Shown: piece after piece, positions 1-7,827 of the stretch
Layout: every line of letters starts with the position of its first letter
Numbering within the stretch: position 1 is the first letter of the stretch
Assembly: GCA_002897695.1 (NCBI GenBank)
Contig: BDTG01000045.1
Span: 1 to 64,000 of the forward strand
Direction: 5' to 3'
Length of the DNA: 64,000 nt
DNA from: a bacterium BMS3Abin14
GTDB taxonomy: Bacteria; BMS3Abin14
Position numbers and translations under genes: made by a program
Notes under the pieces: generated by a model
Databases searched by the model: none
Told to the model about the DNA's origin: nothing
The model's input: the letters and a program-made list of their open reading frames with translations, nothing else

Positions 1-230
1 GCATCGGCAAACTGCTCAGCCGTGACCGGCATGGCGGGCCGGTATTCAAGCATGTACAGGACTTCGAAGGCGCGTCGTATGTTGTCAGGTTCCAATTGGA
101 TGACCAAGTCCACGTCACCGGTAAACCGCAGGTAGCCGTGAGCAGCTACCGCCAGGCCGCCGACCACAAGGTAGCGGACCTTGGCGGTGTTCAATGCCTC
201 GACAATGGCACAGACACTTTTCAACTTCAT
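1..230 (-). CDS. nucleotidyltransferase-like protein, 3' part cut by the window edge
   Basis: The minus strand reads open from an ATG at 230 to the left edge, so only the first 76 or so residues are seen. The start is MKLKSVCAIVEALN, followed by VGGLAVAAHG and then GDVDLVI. A Gly-Gly pair followed about 16 residues later by an Asp-x-Asp is the usual core of minimal (MNT-type) nucleotidyltransferase folds, in which the two Asp residues bind metal. Such proteins often act with a HEPN partner in toxin-antitoxin or abortive-infection pairs, but no partner lies in the window; the downstream side is outside it. The fold call is fairly good, the biological role is open. Confidence 0.6.
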   Translation of the reverse strand, partial: MKLKSVCAIVEALNTAKVRYLVVGGLAVAAHGYLRFTGDVDLVIQLEPDNIRRAFEVLYMLEYRPAMPVTAEQFAD

Positions 231-401
231 ATCATAGTCATCATATTACACGTCCCCTGTCGCTTACCGCCAGTCGAACGATCTTTCCCCCGGGGACGCA
301 TCCGGAATTTATCATGTGACACACGGCTGCGTTCTCACGAGATTTTCGTGGCTTTAACATGAATTCTACTCCCCCGGTAGCTCAGGAGGTGAGCCTTACA
401 A

Positions 402-1382
402 TCAAAAAGATGACGGACCGTAATTCGCCGCCATCCTCTCGATTTCCGCCGTCACCATTTCCCGCAGGGAGTCCGGCGCCTCCACCACCACGCCTGCTCC
501 ATGCCGAAGGATGTCCATGATGATCTCCCTCTCGTCGGAATACGGGATGATAAGCCGGCACCCGCCGTCATCAAGATGCTCGCAGACCTGCTCCGGATGC
601 CACTGCTCATACTCGACCCAACGGGCCCGCATGGGCGAGAAGCGGAGCACCGCCCGTTCCCTGACTTTACCGGCGAAGATCCCGTAGGAGGCTGCGAAGT
701 GTGCGTCGAGGTCGGCGTCCGGGATCTCCATGGCGGGACCGTCCACCGGGGTTACATGCCGGACGGCATCGACGGAAAAGCTCCTGAGAGCTTGTCTCCA
801 GTGACACCAGGCATCGAGGTACCAATTGTCCCTGTAATGGACGAGGCGCTGGGGTGAGACGGTGCGTGTATTCAACTCATCCCGCACGCGGCTGTACGCC
901 TCGATCTCGATCCTCCGCCTCCCGAACAGCGCACCCGCGATCTGCGTGAAAAACCTCGGCTCGACGGTTCGCCTGGTCATGGGAAGGAGCCGAACCCGCC
1001 GCATGATCTCGGAAGGAGGGTGACCGGAGTCTTCCAGGAGTCCGGCAATACGGGACTGGATGGGGGCGACGTGGGAAGAAAGGATCCCCGGATCTATTTC
1101 GGAGAGGCACTTGTGGGCCGCCAAAAGGGCGTAAAGCTCGGAGGAGGAGAACCACATTCCCGGCAATTCATACACGGGACCTTCTCCTGGAGCAGTAAAC
1201 CGATAGCCCCCGGAACTCCGATCCCAGACGATGGGGGCGTTGAGGCGGTCCCGCATATACTGGATATCCCTCTTGAATGTGGCCGGTGAAACTCCGAGTT
1301 CATCCAGAAACGTACTTGACGAAACAGCACGCCTTGTCCTGAGTAGCCTTTCTATCTTGTAAAACCGCTCCGTTCTGTCCAT
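402..1382 (-). CDS. WYL-domain transcriptional regulator with N-terminal HTH
   Basis: A 326-residue protein of the YafY/PafB-like class. Residues 1-60 form a DeoR/HTH_11-type winged helix (LLRTRRAVSSSTFLDELGVS, then SPATFKRDIQYMRD as recognition helix). Around 175-210 is the WYL core, with RLVHYRDNWYLDAWCHWR and the following SFSVDAV. The C-terminal part (about 240-320) fits the WCX extension. WYL regulators sense ligands, often nucleic-acid fragments or nucleotides, and frequently control DNA-damage or defence genes; the target here is unknown. It is divergent from the DEAD-box helicase across a gap of about 310 bases, so either the helicase or the truncated nucleotidyltransferase downstream could be linked to it. 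ATG start at 1382. Confidence 0.88.
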   Translation of the reverse strand: MDRTERFYKIERLLRTRRAVSSSTFLDELGVSPATFKRDIQYMRDRLNAPIVWDRSSGGYRFTAPGEGPVYELPGMWFSSSELYALLAAHKCLSEIDPGILSSHVAPIQSRIAGLLEDSGHPPSEIMRRVRLLPMTRRTVEPRFFTQIAGALFGRRRIEIEAYSRVRDELNTRTVSPQRLVHYRDNWYLDAWCHWRQALRSFSVDAVRHVTPVDGPAMEIPDADLDAHFAASYGIFAGKVRERAVLRFSPMRARWVEYEQWHPEQVCEHLDDGGCRLIIPYSDEREIIMDILRHGAGVVVEAPDSLREMVTAEIERMAANYGPSSF

Positions 1383-1545
1383 AGAGCCTCACGAACTTGA
1401 AAAAAGCAGTCGCAACGCGAACAATGAAAGAATGGTATTTTTTCCGGGACCCCCAAATATTAAAGAAGAATTTATGAATTATACGATTTAAACGGTGCTG
1501 AAGGCAAGGAGGCCTTGGGCGTTGGACGTTGGACCTGCTTTATCC

Positions 1546-1562
1546 CTCTGGACTCTGGACTG
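1546..1562 (-). repeat. dispersed heptamer repeat, about 2.5 units
   Basis: Reads ctctggactctggactg on the plus strand, that is, the AGTCCAG unit in minus orientation. It is preceded at about 1521-1535 by a related gttggacgttggacc stretch. Same unit as at 6009, 14386, 26172, 27050, 43956 and 58174. Confidence 0.7.
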
Positions 1563-1592
1563 TTTTCCTCCCGCCGGACGGCGGGAGGAAAA
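1563..1592. other. strong GC-rich palindrome in helicase leader
   Basis: ttttcctcccgcc pairs perfectly with ggcgggaggaaaa around a 4-base loop. It lies about 100 bases upstream of the helicase start and contains both a Shine-Dalgarno-like GGAGG and its complement. It directly follows the heptamer repeat, so it may be part of a composite repeat rather than a regulatory structure. Confidence 0.45.
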
Positions 1593-1694
1593 ACACGTCT
1601 CGACTCCGGAATTTATTAGTGTTAAATTCTCACCATTCGACACCCTCTCGTAAACCATTGGAGCATCTCAGATACCGGAGGCCATTTACCCACT

Positions 1695-2981
1695 GTGACA
1701 GAAACCGATTTTAACTCCCTGAACCTTCCGCAGACTGTTCTGAAGGGGATAAAGGACGCCGGGTTTACCGAGATGAGCCCCATCCAGCGCCAGGCCATGC
1801 CGATCGCCCTCAGCGGGAAGGACCTCTGCGCCCAGGCTCAGACAGGCACAGGGAAGACCGCGGCCTTCCTGATCAGCCTTTTTTCAGAGATCCTCCAGGG
1901 CGGCATCCGGAAAAACGACCCCCGTCCGCAGGCTCTCATTCTGGCCCCCACCCGCGAACTGGCCATGCAGATATACCGGGAGGGGGTTCTCCTGGGTTCC
2001 CATACCGGCCTTCGCATGGCCGCGGTATACGGCGGAGAGGGCTTTACCCGGCAGGAAAAGAAGCTCCGTTCCGGGCTTGACCTTGTGGTCGGCACCCCCG
2101 GGCGGCTCCTGGATTTTGTCCGCCGGAAAATTCTGGATCTGGGCGGGGTCCGCTACCTGGTCATCGACGAGGCCGACCGGCTCCTGGACCTTGGCTTCTG
2201 GGATGAGCTGAAGCATATCCTTCGACGTCTGCCCCCCGTTAAATCCCGACAGTCCATGCTCTTTTCGGCGACCCTCGACGGAAGCACCCGGAAGATTGTC
2301 AGCGGCCACATGAACCATCCGGTAAACATAGCAATCCACCCCGAGAGGATCACGGCCAAAGGGATAGATCAGACCGTCTATCACGTGGATCAGGACTTCA
2401 AGTTCCGTCTGCTTCTGGGAATCCTTGCCAGGGAGGAAATCCCCAAGGGGCTCATCTTCACCAACATGAAGATCACCGCGGCGTGGGTGGCAAAAAAACT
2501 GGAGGAAAACGGTTTCGGGAAGGTGGGGCTTCTCACCGGCGACATGAGGCAGCCCATGCGAAACCGGGTCCTGGAGCGTTTCAAGGAAGGAAAGGTGCCC
2601 CTCCTTGTTGCTTCCGATGTGGCCTCAAGGGGTCTGCACATCGACGACGTGACGCACATCATCAACTACGACGTCCCCCAGGACCCGGAGGATTATGTCC
2701 ACCGGATCGGCCGCACCGCCAGAGCGGGCAAAAAAGGAAAAGCATACACCCTCGCCTGCGACAGATACTGCTGGTCACTCCCCGACATCGAAAAGCTGCT
2801 CACCCATCCGCTCCCCTACCAGGTTCCCTATGAGAAAGATTACGGGGTGGACAGGACTCCCGAATTTACCATCAGAAAAATGATAAGGGAGGAAGGAAGG
2901 AAAAAAAGGAAACCCGCCGGGGAACACTCCACCGGGAAACGCAGCTTCAAGAGCCGCGGGAGAAATCGTCCTGGCCGCTGA
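1695..2981 (+). CDS. DEAD-box ATP-dependent RNA helicase (RhlE/RhlB-like)
   Basis: A 428-residue RNA helicase that unwinds RNA duplexes in ATP-dependent fashion, probably in RNA decay or ribosome assembly. Motifs in order: Q motif (MSPIQRQ, about 27-33), Walker A AQTGTGKT (48-55), PTRELA (85-90), GG (113-114), TPGR (134-137), DEAD (158-161), SAT (191-193), then the C-terminal RecA domain with a final HRIGRTARAGKKG. The last 40 residues are very basic (RKKRKPAGEHSTGKRS) and probably bind RNA. The start is GTG at 1695 with GGAGG at 1677-1681; the spacing is rather long. Which DEAD-box subgroup it belongs to cannot be settled from motifs alone. Confidence 0.95.
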   Translation: MTETDFNSLNLPQTVLKGIKDAGFTEMSPIQRQAMPIALSGKDLCAQAQTGTGKTAAFLISLFSEILQGGIRKNDPRPQALILAPTRELAMQIYREGVLLGSHTGLRMAAVYGGEGFTRQEKKLRSGLDLVVGTPGRLLDFVRRKILDLGGVRYLVIDEADRLLDLGFWDELKHILRRLPPVKSRQSMLFSATLDGSTRKIVSGHMNHPVNIAIHPERITAKGIDQTVYHVDQDFKFRLLLGILAREEIPKGLIFTNMKITAAWVAKKLEENGFGKVGLLTGDMRQPMRNRVLERFKEGKVPLLVASDVASRGLHIDDVTHIINYDVPQDPEDYVHRIGRTARAGKKGKAYTLACDRYCWSLPDIEKLLTHPLPYQVPYEKDYGVDRTPEFTIRKMIREEGRKKRKPAGEHSTGKRSFKSRGRNRPGR

Positions 2982-3000
2982 CCGGAAACGCATCCCCGCA

Positions 3001-3714
3001 TTGCGCGCGATCATCATCCTGGCCACGGTCCTGGCAGCCGGTTGTGCAGGCGTACCCTCACAGCGCCCTCCCCTGTGGGATGCGGAGGCCTATCCCATAG
3101 CCGCCGTCCTTCCGATCCGCATGGTGATAAAAACCGGAGTGCCCCCGTTCACTTCCGACAACACGGATCTGTCCAACGAGATGGGGGCTGTGATCCACCA
3201 GGCGTTGTCGGCCGTCATGGTCTACCGGGGCTACGAGGTTCTCGCGCCCCTCGACATCGAGGAGCGCCTGGGAAAGGACCGGAAACTTTCGGAAGCATTC
3301 ATGGACCTGGCGATGTCCGCAGGGATCGCGCCCGGGGGCTCACCACCCGGCTACAGTTCGGGAGGATCCCTGAAGTCGGCTGAAACAGTGGCATCCGCCC
3401 TGGGCGCCGACCTGCTGGTCCTGGCCTACGGGGACGGGGAATACCACAGTGCCGGCGAATCAATTATCCAGGGAATACTTACGGGTATGATCACAAAGGG
3501 GGAACGTCAATACCGGGAACCGCCATCCTACCTTTCGGTGCATATGATATTTGTGGACCCCGGTCTGGATCGACCTATTGCCGGTCTTTACTCCGGAAGA
3601 ATGCCGTTCATCAAGGACCCCGTCAGGCTGGCACGGGCGCTGGACGACAGGACGAAAAGGATTCCAACATTTCATCTCACGCCCGCTCGCCACACAAAAA
3701 ACGTGACTCGCTAA
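3001..3714 (+). CDS. putative lipoprotein of unknown function
   Basis: A 237-residue protein starting MRAIIILATVLAAGCAG. The LAAGC lipobox with Cys at residue 15 predicts processing by Lgt and LspA, both encoded later in this window. The mature part has no motif I recognise; the pattern AVLPIRM followed by GAVIHQALSAVMVYRGYEVL recalls periplasmic lipoproteins that assemble at the outer membrane, but that is only a resemblance. The start codon is TTG and there is no clear ribosome binding site. It begins 19 bases after the helicase stop and may be co-transcribed with it. The lipoprotein prediction is good; the function is unknown. Confidence 0.75.
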   Translation: MRAIIILATVLAAGCAGVPSQRPPLWDAEAYPIAAVLPIRMVIKTGVPPFTSDNTDLSNEMGAVIHQALSAVMVYRGYEVLAPLDIEERLGKDRKLSEAFMDLAMSAGIAPGGSPPGYSSGGSLKSAETVASALGADLLVLAYGDGEYHSAGESIIQGILTGMITKGERQYREPPSYLSVHMIFVDPGLDRPIAGLYSGRMPFIKDPVRLARALDDRTKRIPTFHLTPARHTKNVTR

Positions 3715-3791
3715 AGCCGCCAAGGACGCCCCTCGACAGGCTCGGGACTTCGCAGAGAAAAAATGTTCCCCCTCACTTCGGTCCTCTCCCT

Positions 3792-4289
3792 TTATACGTC
3801 CTCCGTCCACCTGGCCACCTTGCCGGATTTCTCCTCGACAGCCCTGAGAAGGGAAGCCTCTGCTATCTCCATGAGCCTATCGGTGGTCGAAGCGTCATCG
3901 GGATAACCGGCAACTGCGGCGCTTAATTCCAGGGACTCGGCGCCTTTCACCGATGCGGCCTTCTTCAATACTCCCCCGAGGATTCGGGATACGACCATAA
4001 CACCATGGACCACATCCAGCTCAGGGAAGATGATGGAGAATATCGACGGGCTGTACCTTCCCATGGTGTCGAAATCACGACATTCATCCTTCAGCAATGC
4101 CGCAATTTCGCCAATGACCCTGTCGGCAGCGACAGGGCCTTTTTCGGCAAGGTACGCCTCCCATCCCCCCACCGAGACGAGGGCCAAGGTCAGAGGCCGG
4201 CGCGCCCTCCTGCCCCTCGACAGTTCCCGGGCCAGGGAACCGTGAAACCCGGCATACATGAGGAAACCGGTTACGGGATCATGATCCAT
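3792..4289 (-). CDS. degenerate GGDEF-domain protein
   Basis: A 165-residue protein whose whole length matches a diguanylate cyclase domain: DHDPVTGF near the start corresponds to the usual D-P-L-T-G-L, and AVAGYPDDA followed by LMEIAEASLLRA corresponds to the SxGIAxxP and K-A-D-x-A-L-Y region. At the active site, however, the family GG[D/E]EF is replaced by RYSPSIF, so the two Gly and the acidic residues are gone. It should not make c-di-GMP; it could bind a nucleotide or a partner. ATG at 4289 is preferred to the GTG two codons upstream because GGAGG sits 5 bases before it. There is no sensor domain or membrane segment. Confidence 0.7.
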   Translation of the reverse strand: MDHDPVTGFLMYAGFHGSLARELSRGRRARRPLTLALVSVGGWEAYLAEKGPVAADRVIGEIAALLKDECRDFDTMGRYSPSIFSIIFPELDVVHGVMVVSRILGGVLKKAASVKGAESLELSAAVAGYPDDASTTDRLMEIAEASLLRAVEEKSGKVARWTEDV

Positions 4290-4326
4290 CGCCACCTCCG
4301 GATGAGGAAAGTCTCATGTGCGTATT

Positions 4327-4791
4327 TTACTGCACGGGTTTGTATCCCTTGGGCGGAGACCCGTCGTAGGGATGAAGGGTCAAATCGACACCCTCCAGGA
4401 ATGTTCCGTCCTTGACAACCACCGAGTGGTCGTCGGAACCTTCGTATCGGGCGAACGGCTCTCCTTGTACAGGGACTTTCATGGCAAAAAACCTGCCGGC
4501 CAGCCAGTAGCGCCCCCCGGCCGGAAGATAGAGGGTATAGTTGCCTTCATCGTCCGTCAGGGTCGACGCAAAGTCGGGCAGGCGATACATGTCATCGTTC
4601 TTATAACCCATGACGAAGGTCCCCGGTATGTGTTCCCCGTTCTCGTCGAGAAGGACCCGGCCCCATGCACCTGACTTCTTTACCTTTTTCTTTTTGGCGG
4701 CACAGATCCCGGCATCGGGAGCAGCCATCACCGAGCCAACGACAAACACCACCATCACGATGAGGTGAACGGCTCTCGTCCATCTGCCCAT
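4327..4791 (-). CDS. small exported protein with carboxypeptidase-regulatory-like fold
   Basis: A 154-residue protein with an N-terminal signal peptide (hydrophobic LIVMVVFVVGSVMAAPDAGICAA) followed by a lysine patch KKKKVKK. The mature part reads like one beta-sandwich domain of the carboxypeptidase regulatory/CNA-B type: WGRVLLDENGEHIPGTFV, then LTDDEGNYTLYLPAGGRYWLAG. Such domains are common in exported proteins and bind or display rather than catalyse. It sits 19 bases downstream of another small exported protein, in the same orientation. ATG start with a run of G residues as ribosome binding site. Function unknown. Confidence 0.7.
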   Translation of the reverse strand: MGRWTRAVHLIVMVVFVVGSVMAAPDAGICAAKKKKVKKSGAWGRVLLDENGEHIPGTFVMGYKNDDMYRLPDFASTLTDDEGNYTLYLPAGGRYWLAGRFFAMKVPVQGEPFARYEGSDDHSVVVKDGTFLEGVDLTLHPYDGSPPKGYKPVQ

Positions 4792-4810
4792 ATCCCCCCC
4801 CTTATTCAGT

Positions 4811-5263
4811 CTATTGAGTGAACGTAGCCTCGACAGCCTTATCCGCCAGGGTGATTACCACCGGTTTTGTAAGGTCGTAATCCTTGTCCAGGTAAAGGTA
4901 CCCCTGATAAACATACCCTTTTTCCGGGGAACCATCGTCACACAGGTACTTCCTGACAAGACACAAGACGGGGCGGGATACATGATCGTCCTGGGTGAAG
5001 TTGAAGGGCTTGAAGAAGAAATACTTTTGCGTGCACTGAATCTGCCAGAGGATGACGCGTCCATCGCCTCCGACTTTCCTGAGAACATCCAGTTCCGCCT
5101 GGGGATCGTAGGAGAAAGTGATCTCCACGTCCTGCCGGCCGGCCGGGTTTTTGATGATGTAGGCGACATCACTCAGGGATGGGGAGGGGAGAAGGGGCAC
5201 AGCGACAGCAATTATCGCTGTAAAAATCCACACATGACAATGCCTCAAAATCCTCACTTCCAT
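4811..5263 (-). CDS. small exported protein of unknown function
   Basis: A 150-residue protein with a signal-peptide-like start (HVWIFTAIIAVAVPLLPSPSLS). The mature part has GRQDVEITFSYDPQAEL and VLCLVRKYLCDDGSPEKG and ends in beta-rich sequence; two Cys residues could form a disulphide. I do not recognise a family. It is the first gene of a minus-strand run with the carboxypeptidase-like exported protein and the degenerate GGDEF protein, so the three may be co-transcribed. ATG with GGAAAGG just upstream. Confidence 0.6.
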   Translation of the reverse strand: MEVRILRHCHVWIFTAIIAVAVPLLPSPSLSDVAYIIKNPAGRQDVEITFSYDPQAELDVLRKVGGDGRVILWQIQCTQKYFFFKPFNFTQDDHVSRPVLCLVRKYLCDDGSPEKGYVYQGYLYLDKDYDLTKPVVITLADKAVEATFTQ

Positions 5264-5616
5264 TCCTTTCCCCCCGTTTAAGGATATCTCAAGGAATATC
5301 GTGAGTCAACTTGAAGATGTGGCTCTTGAAGATAATGAGTACCTGGATAAATACCGGAACAGGTAAAAGCTTATTTAACACAGAAGGGTACACAGAGGGT
5401 CATTGGGTTGCCCCCCTCCCTCGAGGGGAGGGGTTGGGGGAGGGTGACACATTTCACCCCCACCTCTATCCTCCCCCCTCAAGGGGGAGGAAGATTATGA
5501 GGTACGCATTAACCGGATGAACCTTAATTTCTTTGTCAAACCCGCTTAAAAAACCCTGTCTGCCAAGCCGGGGCTTTACGCGAAGGTTGGTGGCGCAGTC
5601 TGCAAACGGCTTCGCT
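5264..5616. other. repeat-rich intergenic region
   Basis: About 350 bases without a gene. At 5380-5399 there is a short acacagaagggtacacagag direct repeat, and at 5411-5493 a large imperfect palindrome of the REP type (separate entry). The rest shows nothing I can assign. Confidence 0.55.
5411..5493. repeat. REP/REPIN-like inverted pair
   Basis: Two GC-rich elements of about 37-39 bases face each other. The left one (5411-5447) contains ctccctcgaggggagggg and then ttgggggaggg. The right one (5455-5493), read on the minus strand, contains cctcccccttgagggggg and then aggtgggggtg. They align over nearly their whole length and are separated by 7 bases, so the unit can fold into a long hairpin. 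The form is typical of non-autonomous REP doublets, but no cognate transposase is in the window. Confidence 0.6.
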
Positions 5617-5985
5617 CTATTTGAAGATGGGCAGATGAAGGATCCACTCCACCTCGAAGAGTTCGCCCGCAGTGCCAAGCCCAAGGAGGAGAACGTACAG
5701 GACGAGCAGCCCGAGGAGGAAATTCTCCTTGTTCCTGCCGAACCAGCCGGCGGGGACGGGGGGTGGAGTATCGGTCCCGGCGAAACCCTCGGGGCCGGTC
5801 GGAGAAACCATGACGGGGGCCTCATCCACCGTTTCCACGCGCTTTTCTTCCTGCGGGAGGACCAGTTCCTCATCCGGGATCTGCTCACCGACATCTTCAA
5901 CCATTCCATCGGCCGCCCGGGGGGCGCCGCCGGTGTCCTCAGCAGCCTTTCGCTGTTTTTTTATCTGCCTGCGCCGTTTGGCCAT
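5617..5985 (-). CDS. small protein with single C-terminal membrane helix
   Basis: A 122-residue protein: a basic N-terminus (MAKRRRQIKKQRK), a long acidic, proline-rich middle (GEQIPDEELVLPQEEKRVETVDE) and one hydrophobic helix near the C-terminus (FLLGLLVLYVLLLGLG) ending EWILHLPIFK. This looks like a tail-anchored or C-terminally anchored membrane protein. ATG at 5985 is chosen because GAGG precedes it; a reading frame open to 6057 would add 24 residues encoded by the heptamer repeat and is unlikely. It follows the larger membrane protein gene and may be its partner. Function unknown. Confidence 0.55.
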   Translation of the reverse strand: MAKRRRQIKKQRKAAEDTGGAPRAADGMVEDVGEQIPDEELVLPQEEKRVETVDEAPVMVSPTGPEGFAGTDTPPPVPAGWFGRNKENFLLGLLVLYVLLLGLGTAGELFEVEWILHLPIFK

Positions 5986-6008
5986 ATCGCTACCTCGAAA
6001 CAAACAAC

Positions 6009-6039
6009 AGTCCAGAGTCCAGAGTCCAGAGTCCAGAGT
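6009..6039 (+). repeat. heptamer array, four perfect AGTCCAG units
   Basis: Four consecutive 7-base units from 6009 to 6036 plus a partial fifth, lying in the 68-base gap between two membrane-protein genes. Confidence 0.85.
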
Positions 6040-6053
6040 ACGAACAAATTTTA

Positions 6054-7382
6054 TCATCTACCGGACATCTCTTCCAGTGTCTTCAGGGCATTTCCCCCCG
6101 CCTCGGTGTGAAAGCTCCCGACATAGGTCCGAAGCGCCGGAATCGCGGTGATATCCTCCATCTCAGCGATAATGGACACAACTTCATCCTTGAGTGAGAT
6201 CGTCTGAAGAGGGGAGATAAGAACCTCCATAAGCATCCGCAGCGCCGGAGGACCTATTTTCAGGATGGAGGCCCGGGCCTCCGGGCCAAGTCCGGGATCA
6301 GAGAGCCTCCTGACCAGCAGCGGAACGGCGGATTCGTCGCCGTATTCCCCGAAAAAACGGATGGCCTTCACTGGTTCCGATCCGAACTCCAGTTCATGCT
6401 CCCACTTCCGGAACAGGCTTATACGATGTTTGCATTTCCCGGCAAGCTCGCCGTCGGGATACCTGGCGATAAAATCCTGGCAGGCATAAACCCTGTCCTT
6501 TTCGACTGCATCGAGATAAAGCCGGGCCTCGGTCATCCCCGATATGAGCGGGTTTTCAGGATAGTTTTTCAAAAAGCGCCTGAACGAATCCTCGCCGCCT
6601 CCCTCAACGGCCTTTAAAAAAGCAAGTCTCTCCTCCCTGGCGTTTTTTTCAACCGCATCTTCTGATCCACTGACAACTTTATTGTCGTAATTCTCGAGCG
6701 CAACGGTCTTCCCGGGAGGATTGACCTTCCTGACCTTCAGGTCCGCCCGGGATGCAGCCGGGAGGACCAGAACCAGGAGAAGAATCATGAGGGTTGTGGT
6801 CCTGCTGCCCCCATTTCCACCCTTTCCCGGAGGCGAAGGAACGATGCGGCGCGAGACAAGGGGCTGGGCAACCACCCCGATCAGCATTAAGACCGCAAAC
6901 GTCCATCTCCCTCCCAATACCAGGGTACATAGAGCGGCCCCCACCGCCGAGGTGAGGATCAGCGCGAATACGGACTCAAAAAGGACAAAAAGGACGGCGG
7001 CGGTCAGACCCGCGAGAAGTTCCATGGGTCCAAAGCCCTGCACATGAAACACCGATGGGCCCGGCGGGGACCCGGACCAGAGTGAAAGGGCCGCACGATA
7101 AAGTACGGCGCCGGCGCCAAGCCCTGCCAGAAAGGCAAGAATTTTCCGGAAGCGGGTGGCTAGAAACATCCCGATGAGTATGAATATCGAAAAGATCAGA
7201 ACAGTGGCAGCCATTGGATGCTTTGACAGGCCATTCAGGCCCAGAAGGGCATCCCTGGAAGCGAGGCCGCCGGCAATGCCGGCCACAGCCCCGAGTATGT
7301 GAAAGAAATACCTGTAGACAGAAAGGCCGAAGGCCAGCAGGAACACTCCTACCAGCAGCATCGAAATGGGCACCGGGTCCAA
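6054..7382 (-). CDS. multi-pass membrane protein with C-terminal repeat (HEAT-like) region
   Basis: About 442 residues. The first 180 carry six or so hydrophobic helices with glycine-rich packing (HILGAVAGIAGGLAS, FLAGLGAGAVLY). After a glycine/basic linker (SPPGKGGNGGSR) comes a stretch that looks exactly like a signal peptide (MILLLVLVLPAASRA), then a soluble helical region in which AVPLLVRRLSDPGLGPEARASILKIG and later helices resemble HEAT repeats. The protein could therefore be a fusion of a membrane part and an exported part, or two genes could be hidden here (internal ATG at 6788). TTG at 7382 is chosen because GGAG lies 7 bases upstream and the previous gene stops just before it; TTG at 7406 and ATG at 7361 are alternatives. 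Function unknown. Confidence 0.6.
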   Translation of the reverse strand: MDPVPISMLLVGVFLLAFGLSVYRYFFHILGAVAGIAGGLASRDALLGLNGLSKHPMAATVLIFSIFILIGMFLATRFRKILAFLAGLGAGAVLYRAALSLWSGSPPGPSVFHVQGFGPMELLAGLTAAVLFVLFESVFALILTSAVGAALCTLVLGGRWTFAVLMLIGVVAQPLVSRRIVPSPPGKGGNGGSRTTTLMILLLVLVLPAASRADLKVRKVNPPGKTVALENYDNKVVSGSEDAVEKNAREERLAFLKAVEGGGEDSFRRFLKNYPENPLISGMTEARLYLDAVEKDRVYACQDFIARYPDGELAGKCKHRISLFRKWEHELEFGSEPVKAIRFFGEYGDESAVPLLVRRLSDPGLGPEARASILKIGPPALRMLMEVLISPLQTISLKDEVVSIIAEMEDITAIPALRTYVGSFHTEAGGNALKTLEEMSGR

Positions 7383-7383
7383 A

Positions 7384-7827
7384 TCAGGGCTCCGGGTCAA
7401 CAACAAAGAGAAAGCCGAGCTCCAGGTGCCGGGCGTCGGGCTTCCTGCGGTCGGCGCTTCTGAAGGACTCCAGGGGCATAGGCTTTTCGAGGGGTTCGAT
7501 AGCGCCGATCATCATCCTGGAGTGGATCAGGTATCGATTCCCATCCACGGGATCGTTGAAGAGCTCCGGCTCTCTGTAGGTCGTAAGGCCGGTGATCCGT
7601 ATCCAGAAGGACACCACTCCGCCGTCGCCATTGGACACGTAAAGAAAAAGGCGAAAAAACCCTCTCACGACAATCTGGCGTAACAGCCTGTCACCAACGT
7701 CGAGGATGTTGGTGTAGCTCCAACCCAGTTCGTGGGGCCCATGTTCAAACAGGTACCTGCGGCGGCGCTCCACCCCCATGGAAGCCGCGCTTTCAATAAG
7801 CGCCAAATGGATCGGGGTTTCAGACAT
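7384..7827 (-). CDS. conserved-looking protein of unknown function
   Basis: A 147-residue soluble protein: [29 protein letters not shown], then several beta strands ([25 protein letters not shown]), and a C-terminal [12 protein letters not shown]. No signal peptide, membrane helix or catalytic motif is visible and I do not recognise the family. Its ATG overlaps the purF stop by 8 bases, so it is translationally coupled to the purine genes, and it ends directly before the membrane-protein gene. The tight coupling suggests it is a real gene. Confidence 0.6.
   Translation of the reverse strand: MSETPIHLALIESAASMGVERRRRYLFEHGPHELGWSYTNILDVGDRLLRQIVVRGFFRLFLYVSNGDGGVVSFWIRITGLTTYREPELFNDPVDGNRYLIHSRMMIGAIEPLEKPMPLESFRSADRRKPDARHLELGFLFVVDPEP

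Larger units (their letters stand above)
1383..1694. other. divergent intergenic region with palindrome and heptamer repeat
   Basis: About 310 bases between the WYL regulator and the DEAD-box helicase. It holds an AT-rich stretch (about 1435-1495) that may carry promoters, a short copy of the dispersed heptamer repeat in minus orientation (1546-1562), and a 13-bp perfect stem (1563-1575 with 1580-1592, loop ggac). The hairpin has T residues 5' and A residues 3' on both strands, so it is not a normal intrinsic terminator. No convincing gene is seen. Confidence 0.6.

Noticed and set aside
1563-1592. Intrinsic terminator
   Set aside because: The stem is perfect, but the 3' side is followed by A, not T, on both strands.
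1529-1714. 61-codon frame ahead of the DEAD-box helicase
   Set aside because: It translates the heptamer repeat and the palindrome and overlaps the helicase start in another frame.
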